Shown: positions 16,340 through 24,580 of the stretch, in pieces
How the letters are laid out: the number at the start of each line of letters is the position of its first letter
Position numbering within the stretch: position 1 is the stretch's first letter
Source: Zobellia nedashkovskayae
GTDB taxonomy: Bacteria; Bacteroidota; Bacteroidia; Flavobacteriales; Flavobacteriaceae
DNA length: 64,000 bases
Direction: 5' to 3'
Assembly (NCBI RefSeq): GCF_015330125.1
Contig: NZ_JADDXR010000002.1
Span: forward strand, 4,166,685-4,230,684
Notes under the pieces: model-generated
The model's database searches: none
The model's input: the letters and a program-made list of their open reading frames with translations, nothing else
Told to the model about the DNA's origin: nothing
Position numbers and translations under genes: made by a program

Positions 16340-18793
16340 CTATTTAACTTCCTTCTTTTCTTGACCTTTGTTTTTCTTTGAACCGAAAAACGTAAATCCA
16401 ATACCTCCTAGAACTATAAGTGCCAATAAAATAGAACTTGCCAATGTAATCTTACTTCCTATTCTAACAACTTCCGGTTCAAATTTAAATTCTATGGTAT
16501 GATCACCACTAGGAACTTCTAACGCACGAAGCGTATAATTAGCCTTAAAGTAATCCTTTAATTCTCCATCTACATAGGCGTTCCATCCATTATGGTAATA
16601 CATTTCAGAGAAGACAACAAGACCATCGTTCTGGTTAGTGGACTTGTACGTCAAATGATTCGGCACATAATCAACCAATGTTATTGTCGCCGTTGAATCA
16701 ACTATAAAATCATAAGCTTTTAGACCGTTTACTTTAGCTACATTAACTACAGCTTCGGTTCTGGTATTTAACTTATCCAATGCTTGAATTTCTTCATTGG
16801 CCGAATTCACTTTAACTACATGATTCACAAACCATGCATTACCATTTGCATCAGGATTCACTGCAGGATAACTTTTACCTTCCTCATCTTGCTGAATCAC
16901 ATATTTCACATTAAGCATATTCAAAACGCCCATATTGCCCTTGTAAACGTAAAAGCTAAACAAGTCTTCCAAACCCGCAGGTTTTGCAGCGTGATAACCA
17001 CCAATAGATTGATGATAATATGATGTGCGAGCACCATTTATACCCTCAGTAGGGTCATAAACCCTGTAGATACCTTTGTTTTTGTTAATTTCTTGGTCTA
17101 TTGCGGTCTCTGGAAATGGTTGTGTCATTTTTCGTTTAGAAACAAAATTATCACCATCAACATAACGTTGATCCACACCTACCAAATCAAAAATAATCAA
17201 AGCTCCTATAGCTATAATTACCAAGTTTTCTTTTAGCTTTCCTTTAATATAAAACCAAAGTGCCAAAGCGGTCAAAAATACAAGGATTATAGACCGAAGA
17301 AGATCTGAATTGTACACCGCCTTACGATCAGCCTGAATTAATGAAACTAATTCATCTCCATAATTCCGTTTTAAAAAGTCATCACTAGGTCCTTCAAAAT
17401 CAAAACCAGCTTTAAAAATAAAGAGCGCTACGCTTAGCCCCAATACCGTAAAAAAAGATATTCTAAGTGCTTTTAATTTTTCAGAAACATCTACCGTAGA
17501 TTTAAAAAGTTCACGTAAAGCTAAGACAGCCAATACCGGAGCACATAGTTCTAGAATAATTTGAATAGATGATACCGCCCTAAATTTGTCATATAGCGGA
17601 AAATAATCAATCATTAAATCTGTCAAGAAACTAAAGTTTTTACCCCATGAAAGGAACAATGACATAAGAACGCCACCAAGAAGCCACCATTTGGCTTTTC
17701 CTTTTACTAGGATAAGCCCTAAAATAAAAAGGAAGAAAATAATAGCACCAATATAAGCAGGACCGGATGTGCCAGGTTGATCGGCCCAGTATAAAGGTAA
17801 ACCACTAGAAAAACTAAGGGCTTGACTACGGGATACTCCTTGATCTATAAGAAAATCATAGCTTTTTGAGTTTTCTCCTAAATTTTCACTGTTAGAACCG
17901 CCAAACAAACGTGGGACAAAAAGATTCAAAGATTCAGTAATACCATAACTCCACTGGGTAATATAAGATTTATCCAATCCCCCCGTATTTTCCTTTGTTG
18001 TTCCATCTGGATTGATGGTCAATTCAGATTTTCCACGAGTACTCCAATCCGCATATTCCTTTGTGGCCATTAGACTGGTGGCGTTTGCTGCTATACCCAA
18101 TATGACAGCTACTAATAAAAGACCAACGGAACTAAAATAGTGCTTTAGTTTTTCTGTTCTGATAGCATCTACTAGGTAGACTACACCCAAAATCAAAACC
18201 AAAAGCATAAAGTAATACGTCATCTGGTAGTGGTTGGCCCTTATTTCTAAAGCCATAGATATGGCCGTAAGAATAAAACCCCAAAGGTATTTCTTTCGAA
18301 AAACCAAAACGATACCACCAAGAAGCATGGGTAAATATCCTAAAGCGTGTGCTTTTGCATTGTGCCCTACTCCAAGTATGATAATAAGATATGTTGAAAA
18401 ACCAAAAGCCAACGCGCCAATAATAGCCAGCCTATAATCTACTTTTAAACAGCATAGCAATATATAAAAGCCAATAAAATATAGAAACAAATAATCTGCT
18501 GGTCTAGGAAGAAACCTGATAAGATTATCTAACTTTTTTACGTAGTCATGAGGGTAATACGCGCCCAATTGGTAAGTAGGCATACCGCCAAAGGCACTAT
18601 TCGTCCAATAGGGCTCTTCCCCTGTTTTTTTTCTAAAATCATTTTGTTCCTTAGCCATACCGGTAAACTGAACAATATCTGATTGTTCTATTACCTTGCC
18701 CTGAAGGACCGGGTAGAAATAAGCCAAAGCGGCAATAACAAAGAAAACGGTAACAAAAAAATGTACGAAGAAGGCCTTCAATCCTTTTTGCAT
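16340..18793 (-). CDS. YfhO-family integral membrane protein
   Basis: 817 residues, about 13 hydrophobic helices followed by a roughly 200-residue soluble domain (about 570-780) and a final helix with a lysine-rich tail. This is the layout of YfhO proteins, GT-C-like membrane proteins linked in Gram-positive bacteria to glycosylation of teichoic acids. The first loop contains SAFGGMPTYQLGAYYPHD, typical of the family. The downstream glycosyltransferase and flippase suggest a role in transferring sugars to a lipid-linked or surface glycan on the outer face of the inner membrane. The specific reaction is unknown. Confidence 0.88.
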   Translation of the reverse strand: MQKGLKAFFVHFFVTVFFVIAALAYFYPVLQGKVIEQSDIVQFTGMAKEQNDFRKKTGEEPYWTNSAFGGMPTYQLGAYYPHDYVKKLDNLIRFLPRPADYLFLYFIGFYILLCCLKVDYRLAIIGALAFGFSTYLIIILGVGHNAKAHALGYLPMLLGGIVLVFRKKYLWGFILTAISMALEIRANHYQMTYYFMLLVLILGVVYLVDAIRTEKLKHYFSSVGLLLVAVILGIAANATSLMATKEYADWSTRGKSELTINPDGTTKENTGGLDKSYITQWSYGITESLNLFVPRLFGGSNSENLGENSKSYDFLIDQGVSRSQALSFSSGLPLYWADQPGTSGPAYIGAIIFFLFILGLILVKGKAKWWLLGGVLMSLFLSWGKNFSFLTDLMIDYFPLYDKFRAVSSIQIILELCAPVLAVLALRELFKSTVDVSEKLKALRISFFTVLGLSVALFIFKAGFDFEGPSDDFLKRNYGDELVSLIQADRKAVYNSDLLRSIILVFLTALALWFYIKGKLKENLVIIAIGALIIFDLVGVDQRYVDGDNFVSKRKMTQPFPETAIDQEINKNKGIYRVYDPTEGINGARTSYYHQSIGGYHAAKPAGLEDLFSFYVYKGNMGVLNMLNVKYVIQQDEEGKSYPAVNPDANGNAWFVNHVVKVNSANEEIQALDKLNTRTEAVVNVAKVNGLKAYDFIVDSTATITLVDYVPNHLTYKSTNQNDGLVVFSEMYYHNGWNAYVDGELKDYFKANYTLRALEVPSGDHTIEFKFEPEVVRIGSKITLASSILLALIVLGGIGFTFFGSKKNKGQEKKEVK

Positions 18794-18977
18794 AATGGGA
18801 TTTATCGATTGATTCGGCTAAAATAATGAAGTTATCTCTACTATGGAATTTGTTTTCGTCTTAACTTAAGATATAGCAGTTAGTTTTGAAAAATAAAAAT
18901 TAAGTTTAAAGGTTTTTTAAAAAGCCGAAAAAGAGGTGTAATTAAAATTGACAGTTGATTTTCTTGAAGATGATATC

Positions 18978-19247
18978 CTAATCTATTTCTTCAAAATCGA
19001 TATAATCGCCCACCTGATTATTTGAAGAATTCTTTCTAGATGGTTTCTTGTCTATAATAACCTCTCCTGCCTGATCTGCTGGAGCCTGCCCGTAACCTTG
19101 TTGCGCAAAATCACCAAATTTCTCATTAAAGTGCTCTTGCGTTTTACGCGCGGCATAACCAAAAATTTTAGGGGCGAACATCTTTACCAATAATTTAAAA
19201 AGGTAATAGACCAATAAAATTATAAAGATTGTCTTTAAAAATGCCAT
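18978..19247 (-). CDS. DUF4834 family small membrane protein
   Basis: 89 residues: one N-terminal hydrophobic helix (residues 3-20), a short basic amphipathic stretch (KMFAPKIFGYAARKTQEH) and an acidic C-terminal tail ending VGDYIDFEEID. This matches DUF4834, a Bacteroidota-specific family of unknown role. It is upstream of the YfhO gene on the same strand with 184 bases between them. Two tandem -7 boxes lie just ahead of its start. Confidence 0.88.
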   Translation of the reverse strand: MAFLKTIFIILLVYYLFKLLVKMFAPKIFGYAARKTQEHFNEKFGDFAQQGYGQAPADQAGEVIIDKKPSRKNSSNNQVGDYIDFEEID

Positions 19248-19268
19248 ATTTTTTCAAAATGATTATAT

Positions 19269-19284
19269 CAAAAATACAAATCTA
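19269..19284 (-). promoter_or_regulatory. Two tandem -7 boxes for DUF4834
   Basis: Minus strand TAGATTTG (19277-19284) directly followed by TATTTTTG (19269-19276); both match TAnnTTTG. They end 29 and 21 bases before the ATG at 19247. Confidence 0.5.
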
Positions 19285-19492
19285 GCGTTGTAATACCTGT
19301 GTAGAAGTGCTAAAATATTATTAAAGTCCGCTTTATTGATGTGTTTTACCTATTCTATATTAGACTTGCAATATCTAAAAAGCAGTAATAACAATAGTTC
19401 GCTATTTTAAAAACGCCTTATTTTGAGCGTTAATATTTAGACTACACACAAAAAAGAACAAGCCTGAATTAATTAATCAAGCGCCGAAAAAA

Positions 19493-20572
19493 ATGAAAAA
19501 TTACCTATTGACACTGATTTTTGCCCTTCCATTTATAGGGACATCACAATATACGGACGTTATCAACTCTAATCGCCCAGGCCTTTCCGTTAGTGCGTAT
19601 GCTGTTGGTAGAAATGTATTACAAGTAGAAGCCGGTGTTCTTTATGAGCAAAGAGACCACACCCTTTTAAATACAAAAAGCAATATCTGGGGTTCTGACA
19701 TATCATTACGTTACGGATTGCTTTTTGAGCGACTAGAGCTTAACTATGAAGGAACATTTGTAAATCAAAACATTACTTATACCAGTTTAGACATAACTGA
19801 AAACCTAACTGATTTTTCTAGAAATCGTGTAGGTCTTAAATATTTGCTTTACGATCGTTTTAAAAATCCAGAACGAAACAAACCTAATTTATACAGCTGG
19901 AAAGCAAATTATGGTTTCAAGTTCAAAAACCTAATTCCATCCGTTTCACTTTATGGTGGAGCTACTTTTAACTTGGGAGACAATCCTTTTTACGTTGGTG
20001 ACCCAACCGTATCATATCGTGGTATGGTAATTACACAAAGTAGATTAACGCCTCGTTTTGTCCTTATTACCAATATTGCCTATGACCGTATAACAACAGA
20101 TTATCCTGAATTAAGCTATTTAGTTTCCTTTTCCCATGCTTTCCGCAATCCAAAATGGAGTGCTTTTGTTGAAAACCAAGGTATACAGAGTGATCGCTAT
20201 TCAGATGTATTAATTCGTGGTGGTGTTGCCCATTTGTTAACAGATGATCTTCAAGTAGATTTTAACCTTGGTGCCAGCTTTAAGAATACTCCTTCTAGAA
20301 TTTTTATAACCGCCGGTGGATCGTACCGTTTTGATTTTCACAAAGACAAATTAAAAGCGATAGATGAGCAAGGTGCTGGTGAAAATGGTGAGCCTATCAA
20401 AAAGAACGCCATGAAAAAGAAGGAAAAAGAAGATGGCAAAAATAAAAAAAGCGGCAGCGGAGCAGAAGATATTGACTTAGGCCCGTCTAAGAAACAATTG
20501 AAAAAACTTAAGAAAGAAGAGAGAAAAAAGAAGAAAAATAAAGAACGAGGTAGCGGAGCTATTGATTTCTAA
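19493..20572 (+). CDS. Outer-membrane transporter-like protein with a lysine-rich tail
   Basis: 359 residues with a signal peptide (MKNYLLTLIFALPFIGTSQ). Residues about 20-285 show alternating beta-strand pattern ending GGSYRFDF, like the phenol-degradation MetA-type outer-membrane channel family. After the barrel comes an unusual 75-residue tail made almost wholly of K, E, D, G and S, ending GSGAIDF. Because the barrel ends near residue 290, the tail should lie in the periplasm. No substrate can be read from the context. The next gene starts 95 bases downstream. Confidence 0.82.
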   Translation: MKNYLLTLIFALPFIGTSQYTDVINSNRPGLSVSAYAVGRNVLQVEAGVLYEQRDHTLLNTKSNIWGSDISLRYGLLFERLELNYEGTFVNQNITYTSLDITENLTDFSRNRVGLKYLLYDRFKNPERNKPNLYSWKANYGFKFKNLIPSVSLYGGATFNLGDNPFYVGDPTVSYRGMVITQSRLTPRFVLITNIAYDRITTDYPELSYLVSFSHAFRNPKWSAFVENQGIQSDRYSDVLIRGGVAHLLTDDLQVDFNLGASFKNTPSRIFITAGGSYRFDFHKDKLKAIDEQGAGENGEPIKKNAMKKKEKEDGKNKKSGSGAEDIDLGPSKKQLKKLKKEERKKKKNKERGSGAIDF

Positions 20573-20666
20573 GTAAAACTGACTTTTTCTTTATTGATAA
20601 AATTAAGTTTCATAATTTTATTCTAACCCTATTTATTCCTAATATTGGCTTTACAAAAATAAATGT

Positions 20667-21785
20667 ATGGTCACCCTTAAAGAAGCGATTTCAAAAGACG
20701 AGCTAAAAGAGTTCGTTAAATTTCCGTTTTCGCTTTATAAAGATTCTCCTTATTGGGTACCACCCTTAATTGAAGATGAATTATCTTCTTTTGATAGAGA
20801 TGAAAATCCTGCCTTTAAAAATGCAAGTGCCTGGTTCTTTCTAGCCTATAAAGGCAACAAGCTTGTTGGCAGAATCGTTGCCATTATCAATCATTTAGAA
20901 GTAGATGACCAAAACGTAAAAAAGATGCGCTTTGGCTGGTTCGATTTTATTGATGATACAGAAGTATCAGAAACCCTTCTGAAAAAAGTTGCGGAAATAG
21001 GAGCTGAACACAAATTGGAGTTTATGGAAGGGCCAGTAGGTTTTTCTAATCTAGATAAGGTTGGTGTACTCACAGATGGATTTGATCAACCTGGAAGCAT
21101 GGTAACGTGGTACAATGATGCATATTATATTAATCATTATGAACGCCTAAGCTTTGTAAAAGAAAAGGGATATGTTGAAAACAAGTTTCCTGCAAAGAAT
21201 GCCGATCCAGCATTATTCACAAAATTGAACGGACTGGTAAAACGTCGCTACGGTCTTCGCGAAATTAATTTCAAGAAAACCAGTGAAGTTCTACCACTAG
21301 TAGATCAAATGTTTGACCTGTTTAACCAAACCTATTCTAAACTCTCTTCTTTTGTACCTATTACAGATGTTCAAAAAGAATATTTCAAAAAGAAATATAT
21401 TACGTTTATAAACCCAGAGTACATTAAGTTCATTGTAGACAAGGAAGATAACCTAATTGCATTTGCCATTGTTATGCCTTCCTTCTCCAGTGCTTTACAG
21501 AAGGCTAAAGGAAAATTATTTCCTTTTGGCTTCCTGCACCTACTAAGAGCAAAAAAATATAATAAGGATGTTGTGTTTTACCTTATAGGTATCCACCCTG
21601 AATACCAAAACAAAGGCGTTACTGCCATAATTTTTAATGAATACTACAAAACATTTAATAAGAGAGGTATTGAAATGTGTTACCGTACACCGGAATTGGA
21701 AGATAATATTGCTATTCGCCAAATGTGGAAACATTTTGACCCAAAAATATACAAACGACGTTGTACTTACAAAAAGAGCCTATAG
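20667..21785 (+). CDS. GNAT-fold acetyltransferase-like protein
   Basis: 372 residues. The C-terminal third holds a GNAT acetyl-CoA-binding pattern (FYLIGIHPEYQNKGVTAIIFNEYYK region near 305), preceded by a large N-terminal part beginning with KFPFSLYKDSPYWVPPL. Proteins with this layout are common in Bacteroidota and are sometimes mislabelled as GTP cyclohydrolase; no cyclohydrolase motif is present. A cytoplasmic acyl-transfer role is the best inference and the substrate is unknown. A strong bidirectional terminator follows. Confidence 0.82.
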   Translation: MVTLKEAISKDELKEFVKFPFSLYKDSPYWVPPLIEDELSSFDRDENPAFKNASAWFFLAYKGNKLVGRIVAIINHLEVDDQNVKKMRFGWFDFIDDTEVSETLLKKVAEIGAEHKLEFMEGPVGFSNLDKVGVLTDGFDQPGSMVTWYNDAYYINHYERLSFVKEKGYVENKFPAKNADPALFTKLNGLVKRRYGLREINFKKTSEVLPLVDQMFDLFNQTYSKLSSFVPITDVQKEYFKKKYITFINPEYIKFIVDKEDNLIAFAIVMPSFSSALQKAKGKLFPFGFLHLLRAKKYNKDVVFYLIGIHPEYQNKGVTAIIFNEYYKTFNKRGIEMCYRTPELEDNIAIRQMWKHFDPKIYKRRCTYKKSL

Positions 21786-21829
21786 GCTATAAGGACCTTC
21801 TGCCCTATTTTACTTAAAACATACGGAAC

Positions 21830-21863
21830 AAAAAAGGCCTCACTATATAGTGAGGCCTTTTTT
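21830..21863. terminator. Bidirectional terminator
   Basis: Long perfect stem aaaaaggcctcacta / tagtgaggccttttt between converging genes ending at 21785 and 21886. Confidence 0.88.
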
Positions 21864-21885
21864 AATATTATCAATTAGGTAAATA

Positions 21886-23145
21886 TTACTCACCCATTGC
21901 CGCAGCAACTGCAGCAGATAATCTTTTATATGTACCATTTTCCAAACGGTCTCTAATTGCCGAGAACGCCTCTAATGTTTCCTCTATATCCTGCATTGTA
22001 TGCGTAGCAGTAGGAATCATACGAAGTAATATTAGTCCTTTTGGTATTACAGGATAAACTACTATAGAGCAGAATATTCCGTAATTTTCTCGCAAGTCTT
22101 TCACAAGAGCCATAGCTTCTGGAATACTTCCGTTAAGGTAAACTGGCGTAACACATGTATTTGTGTTTCCAATGTCAAAACCTTTGTTCTTTAGTCCGTT
22201 TTGAAGCGCGTTTACGTTCTCCCACAACTTAGCTTTAAGCTCAGGCATGGTACGTAACATATCCAATCTCTTTAATGCTCCCTTTACGTAAATCATAGGT
22301 AATGATTTAGCGAACATTTGCGAACGAAGGTTATATTTTAAATAATCTATAATTTCTTTATCGGCAGCTAAAAATGCACCGATACCTGCCATAGACTTTG
22401 CAAAAGTTGCAAAATACACATCAATATCATCCTGTACATCCTGCTCCTCACCTGTACCTGCACCAGTTGCTCCTAAGGTTCCGAAACCGTGAGCATCATC
22501 TACAAATAAACGGAAAGTATATTTTTTCTTTAAAGCAACAATCTCTCTTAACTTACCTTGCTCACCACGCATACCAAAAACACCCTCGGAAATAACTAAT
22601 ATACCTCCACCGGTTTGTTCAGCCATTTTAGTGGCGCGTTCTAAGTTTTTCTCTAAACTTTCAATATCATTATGCTTAAACGTAAAACGCTTACCCATAT
22701 GTAATCTAACGCCATCAATAATACAGGCGTGAGCATCTACATCATATACAATAATATCGTCTTTAGAAACAAGGGCATCTATTGCAGACACCATACCTTG
22801 GTAACCAAAGTTTAATAAATAAGCAGATTCTTTATTAACGAACGCAGCTAATTCTTGTTCTAGCTGTTCGTGAAAATCAGTGTGGCCACTCATCATTCTT
22901 GCTCCCATAGGGTAAGCAGATCCATATTCAGCAGCGGTTTCACCGTCTACTTTCTTAACTTCAGGAAGATTGGCTAGACCTAAGTAGTCATTGATACTCC
23001 AGGTAATTACCTCTTTTCCTTGAAACTTCATCCTATTAGAAATCGGTCCCTCTAACTTAGGAAAAACGAAATATCCCTCCGCCTGTGAAGCCCATTTTCC
23101 TAATGGCCCCTTGTTCTCTAAAATTCTGTCAAATAAATCTCGCAT
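21886..23145 (-). CDS. Alpha-oxoamine synthase (SPT-like; candidate cysteate acyltransferase)
   Basis: 419 residues of the PLP-dependent alpha-oxoamine synthase family, which joins an amino acid to an acyl thioester with loss of CO2. Visible active-site elements are DAHACIIDG (histidine 139 stacks on PLP), VDDAHGFG (D216, H219) and ATFAKSMAG with the Schiff-base lysine at 250. The family includes serine palmitoyltransferase, KBL and BioF. The directly upstream gene is a cysteine-synthase homolog, and Flavobacteriia make capnine-type sulfonolipids from cysteate and a fatty acyl group, so cysteate acyltransferase is a strong candidate. It has its own -7 box. A serine-using sphingolipid enzyme cannot be excluded. 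Confidence 0.85.
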   Translation of the reverse strand: MRDLFDRILENKGPLGKWASQAEGYFVFPKLEGPISNRMKFQGKEVITWSINDYLGLANLPEVKKVDGETAAEYGSAYPMGARMMSGHTDFHEQLEQELAAFVNKESAYLLNFGYQGMVSAIDALVSKDDIIVYDVDAHACIIDGVRLHMGKRFTFKHNDIESLEKNLERATKMAEQTGGGILVISEGVFGMRGEQGKLREIVALKKKYTFRLFVDDAHGFGTLGATGAGTGEEQDVQDDIDVYFATFAKSMAGIGAFLAADKEIIDYLKYNLRSQMFAKSLPMIYVKGALKRLDMLRTMPELKAKLWENVNALQNGLKNKGFDIGNTNTCVTPVYLNGSIPEAMALVKDLRENYGIFCSIVVYPVIPKGLILLRMIPTATHTMQDIEETLEAFSAIRDRLENGTYKRLSAAVAAAMGE

Positions 23146-23169
23146 TTAGGTGTACTTTGGATTTTAGTG

Positions 23170-23177
23170 CAAAAGTA
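23170..23177 (-). promoter_or_regulatory. -7 box for the alpha-oxoamine synthase gene
   Basis: Minus strand TACTTTTG with a -33-like TATG 19 bases upstream; it ends 24 bases before the ATG at 23145. Confidence 0.6.
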
Positions 23178-23215
23178 AGATTTTAAGAGCAACATTCATA
23201 AAATATTATTCTCTA

Positions 23216-23248
23216 ACAAAAAAGCAATGACCATACGGCCATTGCTTT
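23216..23248 (-). terminator. Terminator between the two PLP-enzyme genes
   Basis: Minus strand stem aaagcaatggcc / ggtcattgcttt with a GTAT loop and a T-run. With the promoter box at 23170 it implies separate transcripts for the two neighbours. Confidence 0.8.
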
Positions 23249-23270
23249 CCAACTTTTACAAACTTGTATG

Positions 23271-24344
23271 TTATTCTTTAATGTATTGTACTTTTTGAGT
23301 TTCACTAACAGTATTGGTGTCAAAGAAACCTTGGTCCTCCATCCACTGATCACTGTACACTTTACTCATATATCGCGAGCCGTGATCCGGAAATATAACA
23401 ACTACGTTATCCTTTGGGCCAAACTCTCCATCTTCATTCAACTGTTTTAACGCCTGCATTACTGCACCACTGGTGTATCCTGCAAAAATACCTTCGGTCT
23501 TTGCAATTTCACGAGCAGTATGTGCACTTTCAGAATCGGTTACTTTGACAAACTTGTCTATAACATCAAAATCAGTAGCTCCTGGAATTAGATTTTTGCC
23601 AAGACCTTCTATTCTATATGGATAAATCTCATTAGAATCGAACTCTCTAGTTTCATGATATTTTTTCAATACTGAACCAAAAGCATCAACACCAATAACC
23701 TTAACTTTTGGGTTTTGCTCTTTTAAGTACTTAGCCGTACCTGAAATAGTACCACCAGTTCCGCTACATGCTACAAAGTGCGTAATCTGCCCACCAGTCT
23801 GTTTCCATATTTCTGGACCAGTGCTCTGGTAATGAGCCTCCATATTCAACTCATTAAAATATTGATTGATATAGATGGAGCCACTAGTTTCTTTATGTAA
23901 GCGTTTTGCTACTTCATAATAAGAACGTGGATCATCCGCACTTACGTGAGCCGGGCAAACATATACCGTGGCACCCATAGTACGCAACATATCAATCTTA
24001 TCTTTCGATGATTTTGAACTAACAGCCAAAATACATTTATAACCTTTAATAATACTCACCATAGCAATACTAAAACCTGTATTACCAGAAGTTGTTTCTA
24101 TAATGGTGCTACCTTCGGTTAAAAGACCTTTACGCTCTGCCTCTTCTATGATATGTACCGCAATACGATCTTTTGAAGAGTGGCCAGGATTAAAAGATTC
24201 TACTTTGGCAAAAAAGTTACCTGCAAAGCCTTCTGTTATTCTCTTTAATTTTACTAGTGGAGTGTTTCCTACGAGCTCTAGGATATTATTGTATGCCTTA
24301 ATTTTGTTTTCCATAAAGGATGTCTGGTTATGAGAACTTTTCAT
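23271..24344 (-). CDS. Cysteine synthase-family PLP enzyme (candidate cysteate synthase)
   Basis: 357 residues of the fold-type II beta-family that includes CysK and cystathionine beta-synthase. GNTPLVKLK is at residues 26-34, HSSKDRI carries the PLP lysine at 58, ETTSGNTGF binds the substrate carboxylate and [10 protein letters not shown] the PLP phosphate. There is no CBS regulatory domain. An alternative ATG at 24314 would give a start [10 protein letters not shown]; both are plausible. Lying just upstream of an SPT-like gene, it may use sulfite to make cysteate for sulfonolipid, rather than sulfide to make cysteine. That assignment is an inference from neighbourhood. Confidence 0.85.
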   Translation of the reverse strand: MKSSHNQTSFMENKIKAYNNILELVGNTPLVKLKRITEGFAGNFFAKVESFNPGHSSKDRIAVHIIEEAERKGLLTEGSTIIETTSGNTGFSIAMVSIIKGYKCILAVSSKSSKDKIDMLRTMGATVYVCPAHVSADDPRSYYEVAKRLHKETSGSIYINQYFNELNMEAHYQSTGPEIWKQTGGQITHFVACSGTGGTISGTAKYLKEQNPKVKVIGVDAFGSVLKKYHETREFDSNEIYPYRIEGLGKNLIPGATDFDVIDKFVKVTDSESAHTAREIAKTEGIFAGYTSGAVMQALKQLNEDGEFGPKDNVVVIFPDHGSRYMSKVYSDQWMEDQGFFDTNTVSETQKVQYIKE

Positions 24345-24375
24345 ATACTAAAAAGTTTCCACAAAATTGTTGGGA

Positions 24376-24383
24376 CAAAATTA
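24376..24383 (-). promoter_or_regulatory. -7 box for the cysteine-synthase-like gene
   Basis: Minus strand TAATTTTG, an exact TAnnTTTG, ending 31 bases before the ATG at 24344. No good -33 element seen. Confidence 0.45.
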
Positions 24384-24580
24384 CTATTTTTTTTGAATAT
24401 GCCATTTTATCCATGAAAATACATCCAAAAAATGAAGATATTTTCGGTTTTATGCTGTTTTGTTAACATTTAGTTAGCATATTAGCAATAATCTAGCCAA
24501 TTTCTAAGCCATAAAACCACTCCTTTTTTCAGACGAGATTATGTTAGTTCAACTAATTAACTTGTAAATTAATTAATCCT

